In this document: piece after piece, positions 9,721 through 18,646 of the stretch
Numbering within the stretch: position 1 is the first letter of the stretch
Layout of the letters: each line of letters starts with the position of its first letter
Origin: Rhizobium indicum
Lineage (GTDB): Bacteria > Pseudomonadota > Alphaproteobacteria > Rhizobiales > Rhizobiaceae
Length of the DNA: 64,000 nt
NCBI RefSeq assembly: GCF_005862305.2
Contig: NZ_CP054021.1
Location: forward strand, 2,046,001-2,110,000
Reading direction: 5' to 3'
Translations under genes and position numbers: made by a program
Notes under the pieces: model-generated
Seen by the model: the letters and a program-made list of their open reading frames with translations, nothing else
What the model was told of the DNA's origin: nothing
Database searches by the model: none

Positions 9721-10274
9721 TCCGTCGCGCTCATGACACGCGCAACCAGATCGCGCACACGCGCTGTCGCCGGCACATCGCCGAACAGGATGCGGTACAT
9801 GATCGGCGCCACGACCTGGTCCATGACGCGGTCGACATCCGGAAAGGCCTCGCCGCGAGCCTTGGCCCTCTCGGCGATGACGTCGATCTGCTGGCGGGTA
9901 AATTCAGCGCATTTACAGGCATTCGCGCCCGCCTGCGCCGCCAGCACGTCGCGGATCATTTCGCGGCCGGGGCCGGAGGACATTTCCTCGGCATATTGGT
10001 CGGCCCAGGTTTCGAGATCGGCCTTGCCGCTGCCGGCATCGATCGGCTGCATGTCCGGCCGCAGCCGATCGACGGCGACATCGGCAAGAAGCTCCTGCAG
10101 GTCGCCCCAGCGGCGATAGATGGTCGACGGCGTTACCCCCGCCTTGCCGGCAATCAACGGGATCGTCACGTCGGCGCGGCTTATCTCGGCCATCAGCTCA
10201 CGGACCGCCTTGTGCACCGATGCCTGAACCCGGGCGCTTCTGCCGCCCGGACGGAGATTCTCTTTCACTGTCAT
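9717..10274 (-). CDS. TetR family transcriptional regulator
   Basis: A 185-residue regulator with an N-terminal helix-turn-helix (ADVTIPLIAGKAGVTPSTIYRRWGDLQELL) followed by a TetR_C-like ligand domain. It is transcribed divergently from an MFS efflux gene 137 bases away, the usual arrangement for a repressor that controls its neighbouring pump. The ATG at 10274 is used; a GTG 30 bases upstream is possible but would place the start codon before the AAGGAG-like stretch. Two copies of TTAACGCAA in the shared promoter region are candidate operator half-sites. The ligand is unknown. Confidence 0.88.
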   Translation of the reverse strand: MTVKENLRPGGRSARVQASVHKAVRELMAEISRADVTIPLIAGKAGVTPSTIYRRWGDLQELLADVAVDRLRPDMQPIDAGSGKADLETWADQYAEEMSSGPGREMIRDVLAAQAGANACKCAEFTRQQIDVIAERAKARGEAFPDVDRVMDQVVAPIMYRILFGDVPATARVRDLVARVMSATD

Positions 10275-10332
10275 GCGCGCAACCCGACTTTCTCTCCTTG
10301 GCACCGATGGTTCAAAATCTTTGACAGACCTA

Positions 10333-10386
10333 TTAACGCAAATAATTTGCTTTTATAAAGCAGTTGCTCTACCTAAGTTAACGCAA
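10333..10386. promoter_or_regulatory. Paired TTAACGCAA sites between tetR and the MFS gene
   Basis: The sequence TTAACGCAA occurs at 10333-10341 and again at 10378-10386, 45 bases apart and in the same orientation, in the 137-base divergent promoter region. The second lies 26 bases before the MFS start codon. They are candidate binding sites for the TetR protein; this is inferred from position and repetition only. Confidence 0.45.
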
Positions 10387-10411
10387 CAGCTTAGCTTTAA
10401 AGGGCTTATAT

Positions 10412-11614
10412 ATGTTCGCCGCAGCCAAATCCACCGAGAATTCGCCGCGCCCCTGGATCGGCTTTCATGCGCTGACGCTCGCGACCTTCTTCGGCGCCTC
10501 CGCGGCGCCGACGCCGCTCTACCGGATCTATCAGGAAAGTTTTTCCGTCTCGCCGGTGCTGATCACGGTGATCTTCGCGGTCTACGCCTTCGCGCTGCTG
10601 GCGGCGCTGCTGATCGCCGGTTCGATCTCGGATCATCTCGGCCGCAAGCCGGTGATCTTTTTCGCCCTCGTGCTCGAAATCGCCGCCATGGGCCTCTTCG
10701 TCATCGCAAGCGGTCCCGGCTGGTTGATCGCAGCGCGGATCGTGCAGGGGCTGGCAACCGGGATCGCCGGCGCCTCGATCGGAGCGGCGCTCGTCGATGT
10801 CGACCGGGCAAAGGGACAGATCGTCAACTCGATCGCGCCGCTTTGCGGCATGGCGGTGGGTGCGGTCGGCACCAGCGCCCTGATCCAATACGGCCCCTTC
10901 CCGATGCATCTGGTCTATGCGCTGTTGTTTGTCGCCTTCACGCTGCAGGCGGCTGCCATCTGGCTGACAGGCGAGACCGGCGGCACGCGGCCGGGCGCGC
11001 TCGGCTCGCTGATACCGCGGGTCACCATTCCCAAGCAGGTGAAGCGGCCGCTCTCGCTGGTGACACCGATCAATATCGCCAACTGGACGCTTGCCGGCTT
11101 CTATCTCTCGCTGGTCCCGTCTTTGGTCGCCAGCACGACCGGCAGCCGGGCGCCGCTGACGGGTGGGGCCGTCGTCACTGCGCTGATGGTGAGCGGAGCA
11201 ATCGCCGTCTATCTCAGGCGCAGCATGACGGCATCGGCCAATCTGGTTTTCGGCGTATCGGCCAAGACGCTCGGCATCCTGACCGTCGTTGCCGGCGTGC
11301 ATCTTGCCAGTGTGCCGCTGTTGCTCGTTGGCACAGTTTTTACCGGCGTCGGTTTCGGCACCAATTTCCTCGGTTCGATCGGCACCATCATGCCGCTTGC
11401 CAAGGCAGACGAGCGGGCCGGGCTGCTATCGGCCTTCTACGTCCAGAGCTACCTCGCCTTCAGCCTGCCGGCGATCCTGGCCGGGTTCCTAGCGAAATCG
11501 GCCGGTTACGCATTGACGACCGATATCTATGCGACGGCGATCCTGCTTTTGATGGGCGTCGGATTGATGAGCATTCGCGCCGACCGGCGCAAGATCGCGG
11601 GGAGTGATGCCTGA
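10412..11614 (+). CDS. MFS transporter (probable drug/metabolite efflux)
   Basis: A 400-residue membrane protein with about 12 hydrophobic segments and the MFS loop 2-3 signature in the form SISDHLGRKPVIFFALV. An early FFGASAAPTPLYRIYQ stretch and a central RVTIPKQVKRPLS loop separate the two six-helix halves. It is divergent from, and probably repressed by, the TetR protein at 9717-10274. The substrate cannot be read from sequence; efflux is inferred from the regulator pairing. The downstream SnoaL-like gene is convergent and begins its stop codon region 6 bases beyond. Confidence 0.9.
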   Translation: MFAAAKSTENSPRPWIGFHALTLATFFGASAAPTPLYRIYQESFSVSPVLITVIFAVYAFALLAALLIAGSISDHLGRKPVIFFALVLEIAAMGLFVIASGPGWLIAARIVQGLATGIAGASIGAALVDVDRAKGQIVNSIAPLCGMAVGAVGTSALIQYGPFPMHLVYALLFVAFTLQAAAIWLTGETGGTRPGALGSLIPRVTIPKQVKRPLSLVTPINIANWTLAGFYLSLVPSLVASTTGSRAPLTGGAVVTALMVSGAIAVYLRRSMTASANLVFGVSAKTLGILTVVAGVHLASVPLLLVGTVFTGVGFGTNFLGSIGTIMPLAKADERAGLLSAFYVQSYLAFSLPAILAGFLAKSAGYALTTDIYATAILLLMGVGLMSIRADRRKIAGSDA

Positions 11615-11620
11615 CAGTCT

Positions 11621-12064
11621 TCACGGTTTGAGATCCAGCAGCGCCCGGCCGCTGCCGTCCATGGCGAAGGGCACCGAGGCGTGCTGGTGGGCAACCAGCC
11701 ATCGGCCATCCTGCTTGACGAGGCCAAGCGTCTGGCGGAACCAGAGATCGACGGCGGCGCCATCGGTCTTGGTCCCGGTCATGCGCGTGAGGCCGCTCCA
11801 GAAAGCGACATCCTCGCCAACCATCAATCTGGCATCGCGCACCTCGCCGCCGATCGGGCCTTCCCAGGTATCGAACCAGGCCTGCAGACCCGCTTCGTCC
11901 TGGCCGTGGTATACGAGCGGCGGCGCCAGCGAAAATTCGATCTCATCCTCGGTCTCGTAGGAAAGCGCATCCTTGGCGTTCTTTTCGCCCAGCGCCTTGG
12001 CGCGCATCATCAGCATGGCGATGATCGCGTCTTCCTCGATCCTGGCATTCGCTTCGTCTTTCAC
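11621..12064 (-). CDS. SnoaL-like / NTF2-fold protein
   Basis: A 147-residue protein with the cone-shaped NTF2/SnoaL fold pattern: an N-terminal helical stretch (EEDAIIAMLMMRAKALGEKNAKDALSY, of which parts are visible), a pocket-lining region around LVYHGQDEAGLQAWFDTW, and the closing strands LGLVKQDGRWLVAHQHASVPF, which are typical of the ketosteroid isomerase-like group. No catalytic role can be assigned. It is convergent with the MFS gene. Upstream lies a RIME-like repeat copy, then the GFA gene on the same strand. Confidence 0.75.
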   Translation of the reverse strand: MKDEANARIEEDAIIAMLMMRAKALGEKNAKDALSYETEDEIEFSLAPPLVYHGQDEAGLQAWFDTWEGPIGGEVRDARLMVGEDVAFWSGLTRMTGTKTDGAAVDLWFRQTLGLVKQDGRWLVAHQHASVPFAMDGSGRALLDLKP

Positions 12065-12130
12065 GATCGTTCTCCTTTTCCGTTATGGACAGAGGACGAA
12101 GGGGAGGACGAGGATCCGACATAGACATCT

Positions 12131-12180
12131 GCGCAATTCCGGACGCAAAACCGCTGCGCACTTTTGCTGGAATTGCCCTA
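12131..12180. repeat. RIME-like palindrome, copy 2 (second half only)
   Basis: A single large palindrome: GCAATTCCGGACGCAAAA, a short CCGCTGCGCAC-type loop, then TTTTGCTGGAATTGC. It matches the second half of the repeat at 9613-9720 almost base for base and ends at the stop codon of the GFA gene (minus strand), whose last bases fall in the repeat edge. Confidence 0.8.
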
Positions 12181-12582
12181 GAGATAACGCGTCACCGCCG
12201 GTTCGTTCCACCAGGCATCGTGCCTGCCGTCGGAGTAACGGACCGGCAGTGCCGCCAGTTCCTCAGGGGTAATATCGTCGAGGCAGGCGATGTTGATCGA
12301 GACATAGGCGCCGCCGATCGCTTCGACATAACCGTCGCCATAGGCCGGCACACCGCAGGTGCGGCAGAAGCGGTGATGACCACTCATGGTGTTGAACTGA
12401 TAGTCGGACGTTTCGGCCTGGTCGCACATCAGCCGGAAATCCTCCGGCTTGACGTTGGCGCCCCAATAGCGGCGCTTGGCGCAGATCGAACAATTGCAGC
12501 GGCCGGTGCCCTCCTCGAGGTCCATGTCCACCTCGTAGTGCACTTTGCCGCAATGGCAGCTTCCCTTGTAGGTTTTCTTCAT
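12178..12582 (-). CDS. GFA family (CENP-V/glutathione-dependent formaldehyde-activating type) protein
   Basis: A 134-residue zinc-binding protein with the family's cysteine pattern: SCHCGKVHYEV near the N-terminus, CNCSICAKRRYWG in the middle and FCRTCGVPAY later. The ATG at 12582 follows AAGGAGGAGAGC, a strong ribosome binding site. GFA proteins bind two zinc ions; many are of unknown substrate. It is divergent from the MarR gene, and the shared region carries two copies of a quasi-palindrome, so it is probably controlled by that regulator, perhaps in response to a reactive electrophile (inference). Confidence 0.85.
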   Translation of the reverse strand: MKKTYKGSCHCGKVHYEVDMDLEEGTGRCNCSICAKRRYWGANVKPEDFRLMCDQAETSDYQFNTMSGHHRFCRTCGVPAYGDGYVEAIGGAYVSINIACLDDITPEELAALPVRYSDGRHDAWWNEPAVTRYL

Positions 12583-12622
12583 GGCGCTCTCCTCCTTCGG
12601 CGTTGCCTTCAGTATCCACATA

Positions 12623-12673
12623 TGACAATATGTTGTCATTATGAATGAGATACAAAATCGACAATATGTTGTC
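12623..12673. promoter_or_regulatory. Two MarR-type operators in the GFA/marR divergent promoter
   Basis: GACAATATGTTGTC, a near-perfect inverted repeat (GACAA / TTGTC around TATG), occurs at 12624-12637 and identically at 12660-12673, 36 bases apart. The sites lie between the divergent GFA and MarR genes, where a MarR dimer would repress both. The second site would fall inside the MarR reading frame if its upstream ATG at 12641 were used, which supports the start at 12698. Confidence 0.8.
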
Positions 12674-12697
12674 AAACAAAATCGACCGGAGCGGACG

Positions 12698-13141
12698 ATG
12701 GAGGGGGATGCTTTTTCCGCTTTCGCGATCACCGCCCTTCGCCTCGCCGGCCATCTGACGGCGGCGGGCGACCAGTTGGCAAAGCCGGCAGGGCAAACCA
12801 GCGCGCGTTGGCAGGTGCTGGCCGCGGCAAGGCGCGGCAACATGTCGGTGGCGCAGATCGCCCGTGCGCTCGGCCTGGCCCGCCAGGGTGTGCAGCGGCT
12901 GGCCGACGTGCTGGAGAGCGAAGGGCTGATCGCCTATGCCGACAACCCGCAGCACCAGCGCGCCAAGCTGGTGCGGCTGACGGAAGAAGGGGCCGTGCGG
13001 CTCGGTGCCATCGAGATTGCGCAAGCCGGGTGGGCCGACGGGCTCGGCGCCGCGTTTACGTCAGCGGAACTCGATGCGGCGCGGGCGGTGATGGCGCGGG
13101 TCATGGAGATGCTGGAGGGTAGCGAGGCGGCAGGCGGTTGA
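12698..13141 (+). CDS. MarR family transcriptional regulator
   Basis: A 147-residue winged helix-turn-helix regulator. The recognition region MSVAQIARALGLARQGVQRLADVLESEGLI and the wing YADNPQHQRAKLVRLTEEG are clear. The ATG at 12698 follows CCGGAGCGG; an in-frame ATG at 12641 lies between two operator-like palindromes and is rejected. The gene is divergent from a GFA family gene. The identical operator pair suggests autoregulation plus control of GFA. The effector is unknown. Confidence 0.88.
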   Translation: MEGDAFSAFAITALRLAGHLTAAGDQLAKPAGQTSARWQVLAAARRGNMSVAQIARALGLARQGVQRLADVLESEGLIAYADNPQHQRAKLVRLTEEGAVRLGAIEIAQAGWADGLGAAFTSAELDAARAVMARVMEMLEGSEAAGG

Positions 13142-13230
13142 GCGCGCTACCTGACTTGCGGGCCTGTTATCGCCGGTGGACGCACTCGGCTTGGCGATGC
13201 GAAAGATTCTCTAAGGTCATGCCGTGATCG

Positions 13231-13397
13231 CCCCCCTCTGCCCTGCCGGGCATCTCCCCCACAGGTGGGGAGATCGGCAAGAAGCCATGCCTCGCCCTCA
13301 ATTTACGATTCACGTGACGGCCAGTTGTTTGGGGAAACCATCGCGCCCAGCCAATCTCCCTCCTTGTGGGGGAGATGCCCGGCAGGGCAGAGGGGGG
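13231..13397. repeat. MITE-like element with long terminal inverted repeats, copy 1
   Basis: An element of about 167 bases. Its left end (CCCCTCTGCCCTGCCGGGCA then TCTCCCCCACAGGTGGGGAG) is the reverse complement, with few changes, of its right end (GGGGGAGATGCCCGGCAGGG then CAGAGGGGG). The interior includes TTGTTTGGGGAAACCA. A second copy, inverted, is at 29539-29710. It carries no gene. With flanking sequence it fills the gap between the MarR gene and the cold shock gene (13142-13449), where I see nothing else. Confidence 0.85.
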
Positions 13398-13448
13398 TGT
13401 CGCGGACGCATTTCTTGGGAAAGGGCACAACATCAGCCGGCCAGACAC

Positions 13449-13473
13449 AAAAAAAGGCCGGGTGAACCCGACC
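13449..13473 (-). terminator. Intrinsic terminator of the cold shock gene
   Basis: On the minus strand GGTCGGGT, a two-base loop and ACCCGGCC form an 8-bp stem (one G-T pair) followed by seven T residues (A-run at 13449-13455 on the plus strand). It lies 76 bases beyond the stop codon of the cold shock gene at 13550. Confidence 0.85.
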
Positions 13474-13549
13474 TTCCCTGCTATCTCAACGAACCGTGCC
13501 AGTACATCCGTGGTCACGATCCGGAGATGATATTTAGAGCCTTGAAGGC

Positions 13550-13759
13550 TCAGGCCGCCTGGAGGCGGTCTGCCGACATCTTGCCGGACTTGTTGTCGCG
13601 GACGAGCTCGTAAGACAGCTTCTGGCCATCCTTGAGATCGCGCATGCCAGCGCGTTCAACGGCGGAGATGTGGACGAAAACGTCGGCTGCGCCGTCATCC
13701 GGCTGAATGAAGCCGAAGCCCTTGGTTGCGTTGAACCACTTTACGGTACCAGTGCTCAT
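13550..13759 (-). CDS. Cold shock protein (CspA family)
   Basis: A 69-residue single-domain RNA chaperone. It has both RNP motifs: [11 protein letters not shown] (RNP1) and [10 protein letters not shown] (RNP2), with the usual [14 protein letters not shown] opening. It binds single-stranded RNA and DNA. The reading frame is open another 40 codons upstream, but that is the 5' leader; the ATG at 13759 is preceded by AAGGATATCGTC. It has its own intrinsic terminator. The 280-base region upstream to 14040 holds no gene that I can support and may be the long regulatory leader typical of csp genes. Confidence 0.93.
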   Translation of the reverse strand: MSTGTVKWFNATKGFGFIQPDDGAADVFVHISAVERAGMRDLKDGQKLSYELVRDNKSGKMSADRLQAA

Positions 13760-14040
13760 GACGATATCCTTTTCGAATCGTTCATAGAAGAATGCAGCTC
13801 GGATAAATGCCAAGCGGCGATGAAAACCGATTTTGGAGGAAGTTCGCCAGGAACGACACGAGGCCGTTTCAAAGTTCATCTAGCAAGATCGATGCGCGGA
13901 TATGTAATCGGAAATTGTGTCCGTGACAAGGCCGCAGCCAGGGAAATCGGTGACGTTTCAGACACCGCGGACAGGTCTTTGCCTGCCGCGCGGCGGGGAA
14001 AACCGAGGGCGAGATTTTTTTTCAGAAGCTGAAATACCGT

Positions 14041-14604
14041 CTATTCGGCCTGCGCCAACCTGGTGATCGCCTTGCCGAGGCGGGCGACCCGCACTTCCGG
14101 GGTCGTTGCCTTCAGGAGCGGCAGGACGATTGCATATTGGCCGGTCTTGTCGAGCCGCGCAAAGGTAGCACTGGCGGCAGCGTTCTCAGCGAGCGCCGCC
14201 GCCAGATCGTCCGGCAGGCCGGCATCGCGTTGCGGAGCGTAGGCGACAGCCCATCGTCCGTCGGCTTTGGCGGCAGCGACTTCGGCAAGGCCCGCGGGCC
14301 GCATGCGCCCGGCTTCTGCGAGTGCTGCGACCCGATCGACATTGAGCTTGGACCACGGACTTTTGGCGCGCCGGGGCGAATAACGCTGCAGGTAGGAATG
14401 CGCGTCAAACCCCTTGCGCTGGCTGTCAATCCAGCCGTAACAGAGCGCCACATCCAGCGCCTCGTCGATGGTGATGAGAGTTCGTTTCGGATTTTTCTTA
14501 CCGATCTTCAGCCAGGCGCCGGTCGATGCCGCGTGATGCAGGCAGAGCCAAGATTCCCACTCCATCGGATCGGCAAAGGCGAGGATGTCGGTTGACGGTT
14601 GCAT
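14041..14604 (-). CDS. YdeI/OmpD-associated family protein
   Basis: A 187-residue protein with the family's hallmarks: an N-terminal EWESWLCLHHAASTGAWLKIGKK region, the core EALDVALCYGWIDSQRKGFD and YLQRYSPRRAKSPWSKLNVDRV, and a C-terminal LPLLKATTPEVRVARLGKAI helix. The family is widespread and of unclear function; some members have been linked to peptide or stress resistance. It stands alone, with about 120 bases before the beta-oxidation operon's last gene. Confidence 0.82.
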   Translation of the reverse strand: MQPSTDILAFADPMEWESWLCLHHAASTGAWLKIGKKNPKRTLITIDEALDVALCYGWIDSQRKGFDAHSYLQRYSPRRAKSPWSKLNVDRVAALAEAGRMRPAGLAEVAAAKADGRWAVAYAPQRDAGLPDDLAAALAENAAASATFARLDKTGQYAIVLPLLKATTPEVRVARLGKAITRLAQAE

Positions 14605-14721
14605 GGGCGGTCCGATCCGGGTGACAGCGAGGCGTGGGTTGCTTGCGGTTCAGATTGCCGACGCCACCCGCCCCATTCAACGTTTGAAACCCGGCAAGAG
14701 CGGCACAGCTTAAAAGACGGC

Positions 14722-16935
14722 CTAAGCCGCCTTCCCCACCTTCGCATAGGGGTCGAACCGCCCGTAGAACGTCTCACCTTTCGCGGCCATGTCCTTCAGC
14801 AGTGGCGTCGGCTTGAAGTGGTTCCCGTAAGCAGCAGCTAACTTTTCTGCCAATTCCACGAAAGCCTTCGCACCCATCCCGTCGATATAGCTCAACGCCC
14901 CGCCGGTATAGGGCGCGAAGCCAAAGCCCAGGATCGAGCCGACATCGGCCTCACGTGGATCGGTGACGATGCCCTCCTCCACGGTGCGGGCGGCTTCGAG
15001 CGCGATGGTGACGAGGAAACGTTGTTTGAGCACGTTGACGTCAACCTCAACCGCCGGTTTCTGCGGGTAGAGGGTCTTGAGGTCGGGCCAGACGGACTTC
15101 TTCGCCGGTTTCGGCGGGTAGTCGTAGAAGCCCTTGGAATTCTTGCGGCCGAAGCGGCCCTCCTTTTCCACCATGCGGGAGATGAGCTCCATATGCCTGG
15201 GGTCGATGGCTTTTTCGCCGAGATCGGCGACCGTCGCCTTGAGGATCTTCAGCGAGAGGTCGATGGCGACCTCGTCGTTGAGCGCCAGCGGACCAACCGG
15301 CATGCCGGCCATCTTGGCGGCGTTCTCGATCATCGCAGGCGGCACGCCCTCGATCAGCATGTCGTAGCTTTCCGACATGTAGCGCAGCACGCAGCGATTG
15401 ACGAAGAAGCCGCGGGTGTCGTTGACGACGATCGGCGTCTTCTTGATGGCTGCGACATAATCAAGAGCGACGGCCAGCGCCCTGTCGCCGGCGTCGCTTC
15501 CGAGGATGACCTCAGTCAGCATCATCTTCTCGACAGGCGAGAAGAAATGGATGCCGATGAAATCCGCCGGGCGTTTCGAATTCTTGGCGAGACCTGAGAT
15601 CGGCAGGGTCGAGGTATTGGAGGCGAAGATCGCGCCTTCCGGCAGCACGGCTTCGACCGCCTCGATGACCGCTTTCTTCACCTCGCGATCCTCAAATACC
15701 GCCTCGATGACGAGATCGGCATTGGCGAGATCGGCATAGTCGGCCGAGGGCGTGATGCGGGAGAGCAATGCGGCCGCTTCATCCTGCGTAAGACGCCCCT
15801 TACCGACAGAATCCTTGACCAGGCCTTCGGAGACGGTCTTGCCCTTGGTCGCCGCTTCGATGTCGCGATCGATCAGCGTCACGGGAATGCCGGCGGCGGC
15901 GGTGACATAAGCGATCGAGGCGCCCATGAAGCCGGCGCCAACGACGCCGACATGTTTCAGCTCGGTCTTGGGGTGACCGGCCGGGCGACGGGCGCCCTTG
16001 CCGAGCTCCTGCATGGAGATGAACAGCGAACGGATCATCGAGAAGGCTTCGCGGGTCTGCAGCACCTCGGTGAAATAGCGCTGCTCGATCTTCAGACCCG
16101 TATCGAACGGTACCTGCAGGCCTTCGTAGACGCATTTCAGGATGGCAAGCGCTGCCGGATAATTGCCCGATGTTTCCCTGCGCAGGATCGCCGGGGCTGC
16201 CGGCCAGAGCTGGGCGGAGGCCGGCGTCCAGATGCCGCCGCCCGGTACCTTGAAGCCCTTCTCATCCCAGGGGGCGACCGGCTTCAGGCCATCCTTGATC
16301 ATCTGCTTTGCGGCCGGGATAAGCTGATCCGGCTCGACCACCTGATGCACGAGGTTCATCGCCTTGGCGCGGGAGCCGGTCAGCGACTGGCCCGTCGTCA
16401 TCATCTGCAGCGCATCCTGGGCGTTCGCCAGCCGTGGCACACGCTGCGTGCCGCCGGCGCCGGGGAAGATACCGACCTTCACTTCGGGCAGCGCGATCTT
16501 GACGCTCTTGGCATTGGAGGCGACGCGGCCGTGGCAGGCGAGCGACAGTTCGAAGGCGCCGCCCATGCAGGTGCCGTTGATGGCGGAAACCCAGGGCTTG
16601 CCCGACGTTTCGAGCTTGCGGAACAGGCCGCTCATGCGGCCGACCAGACCGAAGAGGTTCTGCACCGCCGTCTCGGGGCTCTTTGCCTTCTCCTCCTGGT
16701 AGGAACTGAACATCGACTTGATCATCGACAGATCAGCGCCGCCGGAGAAGGAGGACTTGCCGGAGGTGAAGACGACACCCTTGACGGCGGCATCAGCGGT
16801 CGTGGCGTCGATGATCGCGTCGAGCTCGGCCATCACCTCGGCGGTGAAGACGTTCATCGATTTGCCGGGCATGTCCCAGGTGACGAGAGCGATGCCGTCG
16901 GCGTCGGTTTCGAGCGTGAAATTGGTGTAGGTCAT
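14722..16935 (-). CDS. Trifunctional-type enoyl-CoA hydratase / 3-hydroxyacyl-CoA dehydrogenase (FadJ-like)
   Basis: A 737-residue two-enzyme protein of fatty-acid beta-oxidation. Residues about 1-200 form the crotonase domain (SGKSSFSGGADLSM, GTCMGGAFELSLAC, FPGAGGTQRVPRL). From about 315 comes the NAD-binding dehydrogenase (VGVVGAGFMGASIAYVTAAAG; FASNTSTLPI; GIHFFSPVEKM with the catalytic histidine) and a C-terminal helical domain. It hydrates and then oxidises acyl-CoA intermediates. It is the last gene of the minus-strand operon acyl-CoA dehydrogenase, thiolase, cupin, this gene; 16 bases separate it from the cupin. Confidence 0.93.
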   Translation of the reverse strand: MTYTNFTLETDADGIALVTWDMPGKSMNVFTAEVMAELDAIIDATTADAAVKGVVFTSGKSSFSGGADLSMIKSMFSSYQEEKAKSPETAVQNLFGLVGRMSGLFRKLETSGKPWVSAINGTCMGGAFELSLACHGRVASNAKSVKIALPEVKVGIFPGAGGTQRVPRLANAQDALQMMTTGQSLTGSRAKAMNLVHQVVEPDQLIPAAKQMIKDGLKPVAPWDEKGFKVPGGGIWTPASAQLWPAAPAILRRETSGNYPAALAILKCVYEGLQVPFDTGLKIEQRYFTEVLQTREAFSMIRSLFISMQELGKGARRPAGHPKTELKHVGVVGAGFMGASIAYVTAAAGIPVTLIDRDIEAATKGKTVSEGLVKDSVGKGRLTQDEAAALLSRITPSADYADLANADLVIEAVFEDREVKKAVIEAVEAVLPEGAIFASNTSTLPISGLAKNSKRPADFIGIHFFSPVEKMMLTEVILGSDAGDRALAVALDYVAAIKKTPIVVNDTRGFFVNRCVLRYMSESYDMLIEGVPPAMIENAAKMAGMPVGPLALNDEVAIDLSLKILKATVADLGEKAIDPRHMELISRMVEKEGRFGRKNSKGFYDYPPKPAKKSVWPDLKTLYPQKPAVEVDVNVLKQRFLVTIALEAARTVEEGIVTDPREADVGSILGFGFAPYTGGALSYIDGMGAKAFVELAEKLAAAYGNHFKPTPLLKDMAAKGETFYGRFDPYAKVGKAA

Positions 16936-16951
16936 TGGGTTTCCTCCCCGA

Positions 16952-17335
16952 TCAGGCCGGCAAATGGCTGCGCTGCGCGTCTAAGGTCTTCGTCTTTTCG
17001 GTGACGACATCGCCGGTATGCTTGGTCTGCGACGGCTCGAAAAGCACGATCCAGCATTCCTCCTGCGCCACCGGATTATGCTCGACACCCTTCGGCACAA
17101 CATGAAAATCACCGGCCTTCAGATGCACATGCGGGCGGTCGCGATATTCGATGGTCAGCGCCCCCTTCCAGATGAGGAAGAGCTCGTCCTCGTCACGGTG
17201 GGAATGCCAGGCGAGCTGGCCCTGGACCTTGGCGAGCTTGACGCTCTGGCCGTTGAGATCGGCGATGACGCGGGGCGACCAGTGCTCGGTGACCTCGGCA
17301 TATTCGGTTTCGATCGTGCCGGTGTTGAAGCCCAT
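16952..17335 (-). CDS. Small cupin-domain protein
   Basis: A 127-residue single-cupin protein. The metal-site motif [22 protein letters not shown] (motif 1 residues H, H, E) and the second motif [13 protein letters not shown] (motif 2 histidine) are both visible. It sits inside the beta-oxidation operon: 2 bases after the thiolase stop and 16 before the FadJ-like gene. The catalytic role is unknown. It could be a metal-dependent isomerase or a ligand sensor; the tight spacing means it is co-expressed with the pathway. Confidence 0.82.
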   Translation of the reverse strand: MGFNTGTIETEYAEVTEHWSPRVIADLNGQSVKLAKVQGQLAWHSHRDEDELFLIWKGALTIEYRDRPHVHLKAGDFHVVPKGVEHNPVAQEECWIVLFEPSQTKHTGDVVTEKTKTLDAQRSHLPA

Positions 17336-17337
17336 CG

Positions 17338-18546
17338 TCAGACCCTTTCAATAACCGTTGCCGTGCCCATGCCGGCGCCGATGCAGAGCGTCACCAGCGC
17401 GGTGTTGAGGTCGCGGCGTTCAAGTTCGTCCAGCACCGTGCCGAGGATCATCGCGCCGGTGGCGCCGAGCGGATGGCCCATGGCGATGGCGCCGCCATTG
17501 ACGTTGATTTTGTCGTGGCCGATGTCGAAGGCCTGCATGTAGCGCAGCACCACGGCAGCGAAGGCCTCGTTGAGTTCGAAGAGGTCGATGTCGAACAGGC
17601 TCATGCCTGTCCGCTTCAACAGTTTCTCGGTGACGTCGACAGGCCCGGTCAGCATCAGGGCTGGATCGGAACCGATATTGGCGAAAGCCTTGATGCGGGC
17701 GCGCGGCTTCTTGCCCATGCTCTCACCGCCGGCCTTGGAGCCGAGCAGGACGACGCCGGCGCCATCGACGATGCCGGAGGAATTGCCGGCATGGTGGACA
17801 TAGTTGATGCGCTCGATCTCCGGATGGGCCTGAATGCCGACGGCCTCGAAGCCGCCCATCTCGCCGGGCATCTGGAAGGACGGATTGAGGGAGGCGAGCG
17901 CCTGCATGTCCGTGCCGGGGCGCATGTGTTCATCCTTATCAAGGATCGTCAGGCCGTTCTGGTCCTTGACCGGGACGACCGACTTGTCGAACCAGCCGTT
18001 TTCCCAGGCATGGGCGGCACGCTTCTGGCTCTCGACCGCGTAAGCATCGACATCCGTTCTGCTGAAGCCATATTTGGTGGCGATCAGATCGGCCGAGACG
18101 CCCTGCGGCATGAAATAGGCCGGGAAATTTACTGAAGGATCCATGAACCAGGCGCCGCCGGACATGCCGAGACCGACGCGGGACATGCTTTCGACGCCGC
18201 CGGCGATGACGATATCGTCGGCCCCTTGCGCGATCTTGCCGGCGCCGAAATTGACCGCATCGAGACCGGAGGCGCAGAAGCGGGAGATCTGCATGCCGGG
18301 CGCCTTGGTGGAGTAACCGGCTTCGAAGGCGGCAGCCTTGGGGATGACGGCGCCGGCATCCATGACCGGATCGACGCAGCCCATGATGATGTCGTCGACC
18401 GTGCCCGTGTCCAGCCCGTTGCGGTCGCGGATCGCCTCCAGCGTCTTTGCCGCGAGGCGGACGGAGGGCACCTCATGCAGGGCGCCGTCCTTCTTGCCGC
18501 GGCCGCGCGGCGTACGCACGTGGTCGTAAATGAAAACCTCGGTCAT
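17338..18546 (-). CDS. Acetyl-CoA C-acyltransferase (thiolase)
   Basis: A 402-residue thiolase that carries out the cleavage step of beta-oxidation. The nucleophilic cysteine is in [13 protein letters not shown], the histidine in [14 protein letters not shown] and the second catalytic cysteine in TLCIGAGMG. Start [17 protein letters not shown] is typical of the degradative thiolases. It is the second gene of the operon; about 100 bases separate it from the acyl-CoA dehydrogenase upstream, a gap that holds a CCCTCCCC / GGGGAGGG hairpin. Confidence 0.93.
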   Translation of the reverse strand: MTEVFIYDHVRTPRGRGKKDGALHEVPSVRLAAKTLEAIRDRNGLDTGTVDDIIMGCVDPVMDAGAVIPKAAAFEAGYSTKAPGMQISRFCASGLDAVNFGAGKIAQGADDIVIAGGVESMSRVGLGMSGGAWFMDPSVNFPAYFMPQGVSADLIATKYGFSRTDVDAYAVESQKRAAHAWENGWFDKSVVPVKDQNGLTILDKDEHMRPGTDMQALASLNPSFQMPGEMGGFEAVGIQAHPEIERINYVHHAGNSSGIVDGAGVVLLGSKAGGESMGKKPRARIKAFANIGSDPALMLTGPVDVTEKLLKRTGMSLFDIDLFELNEAFAAVVLRYMQAFDIGHDKINVNGGAIAMGHPLGATGAMILGTVLDELERRDLNTALVTLCIGAGMGTATVIERV

Positions 18547-18614
18547 CGTCTCATCTCCCTGACGGCAATCTATCTTGCCTCAAATCTTGGCGGGAGGAGA
18601 AAAGACCCCTCCCC

Positions 18615-18639
18615 AACCCTCCCCACAAGGGGGAGGGAG
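18615..18639. repeat. Short G/C hairpin between acyl-CoA dehydrogenase and thiolase
   Basis: CCCTCCCC, a short ACAA-type loop and GGGGGAGGG form a stable stem in the 100-base gap inside the operon. It may be a fragment of a dispersed repeat, a partial transcription attenuator or an RNA-processing site. There is no T-run on either side. Confidence 0.5.
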
Positions 18640-18646
18640 AACCGTC

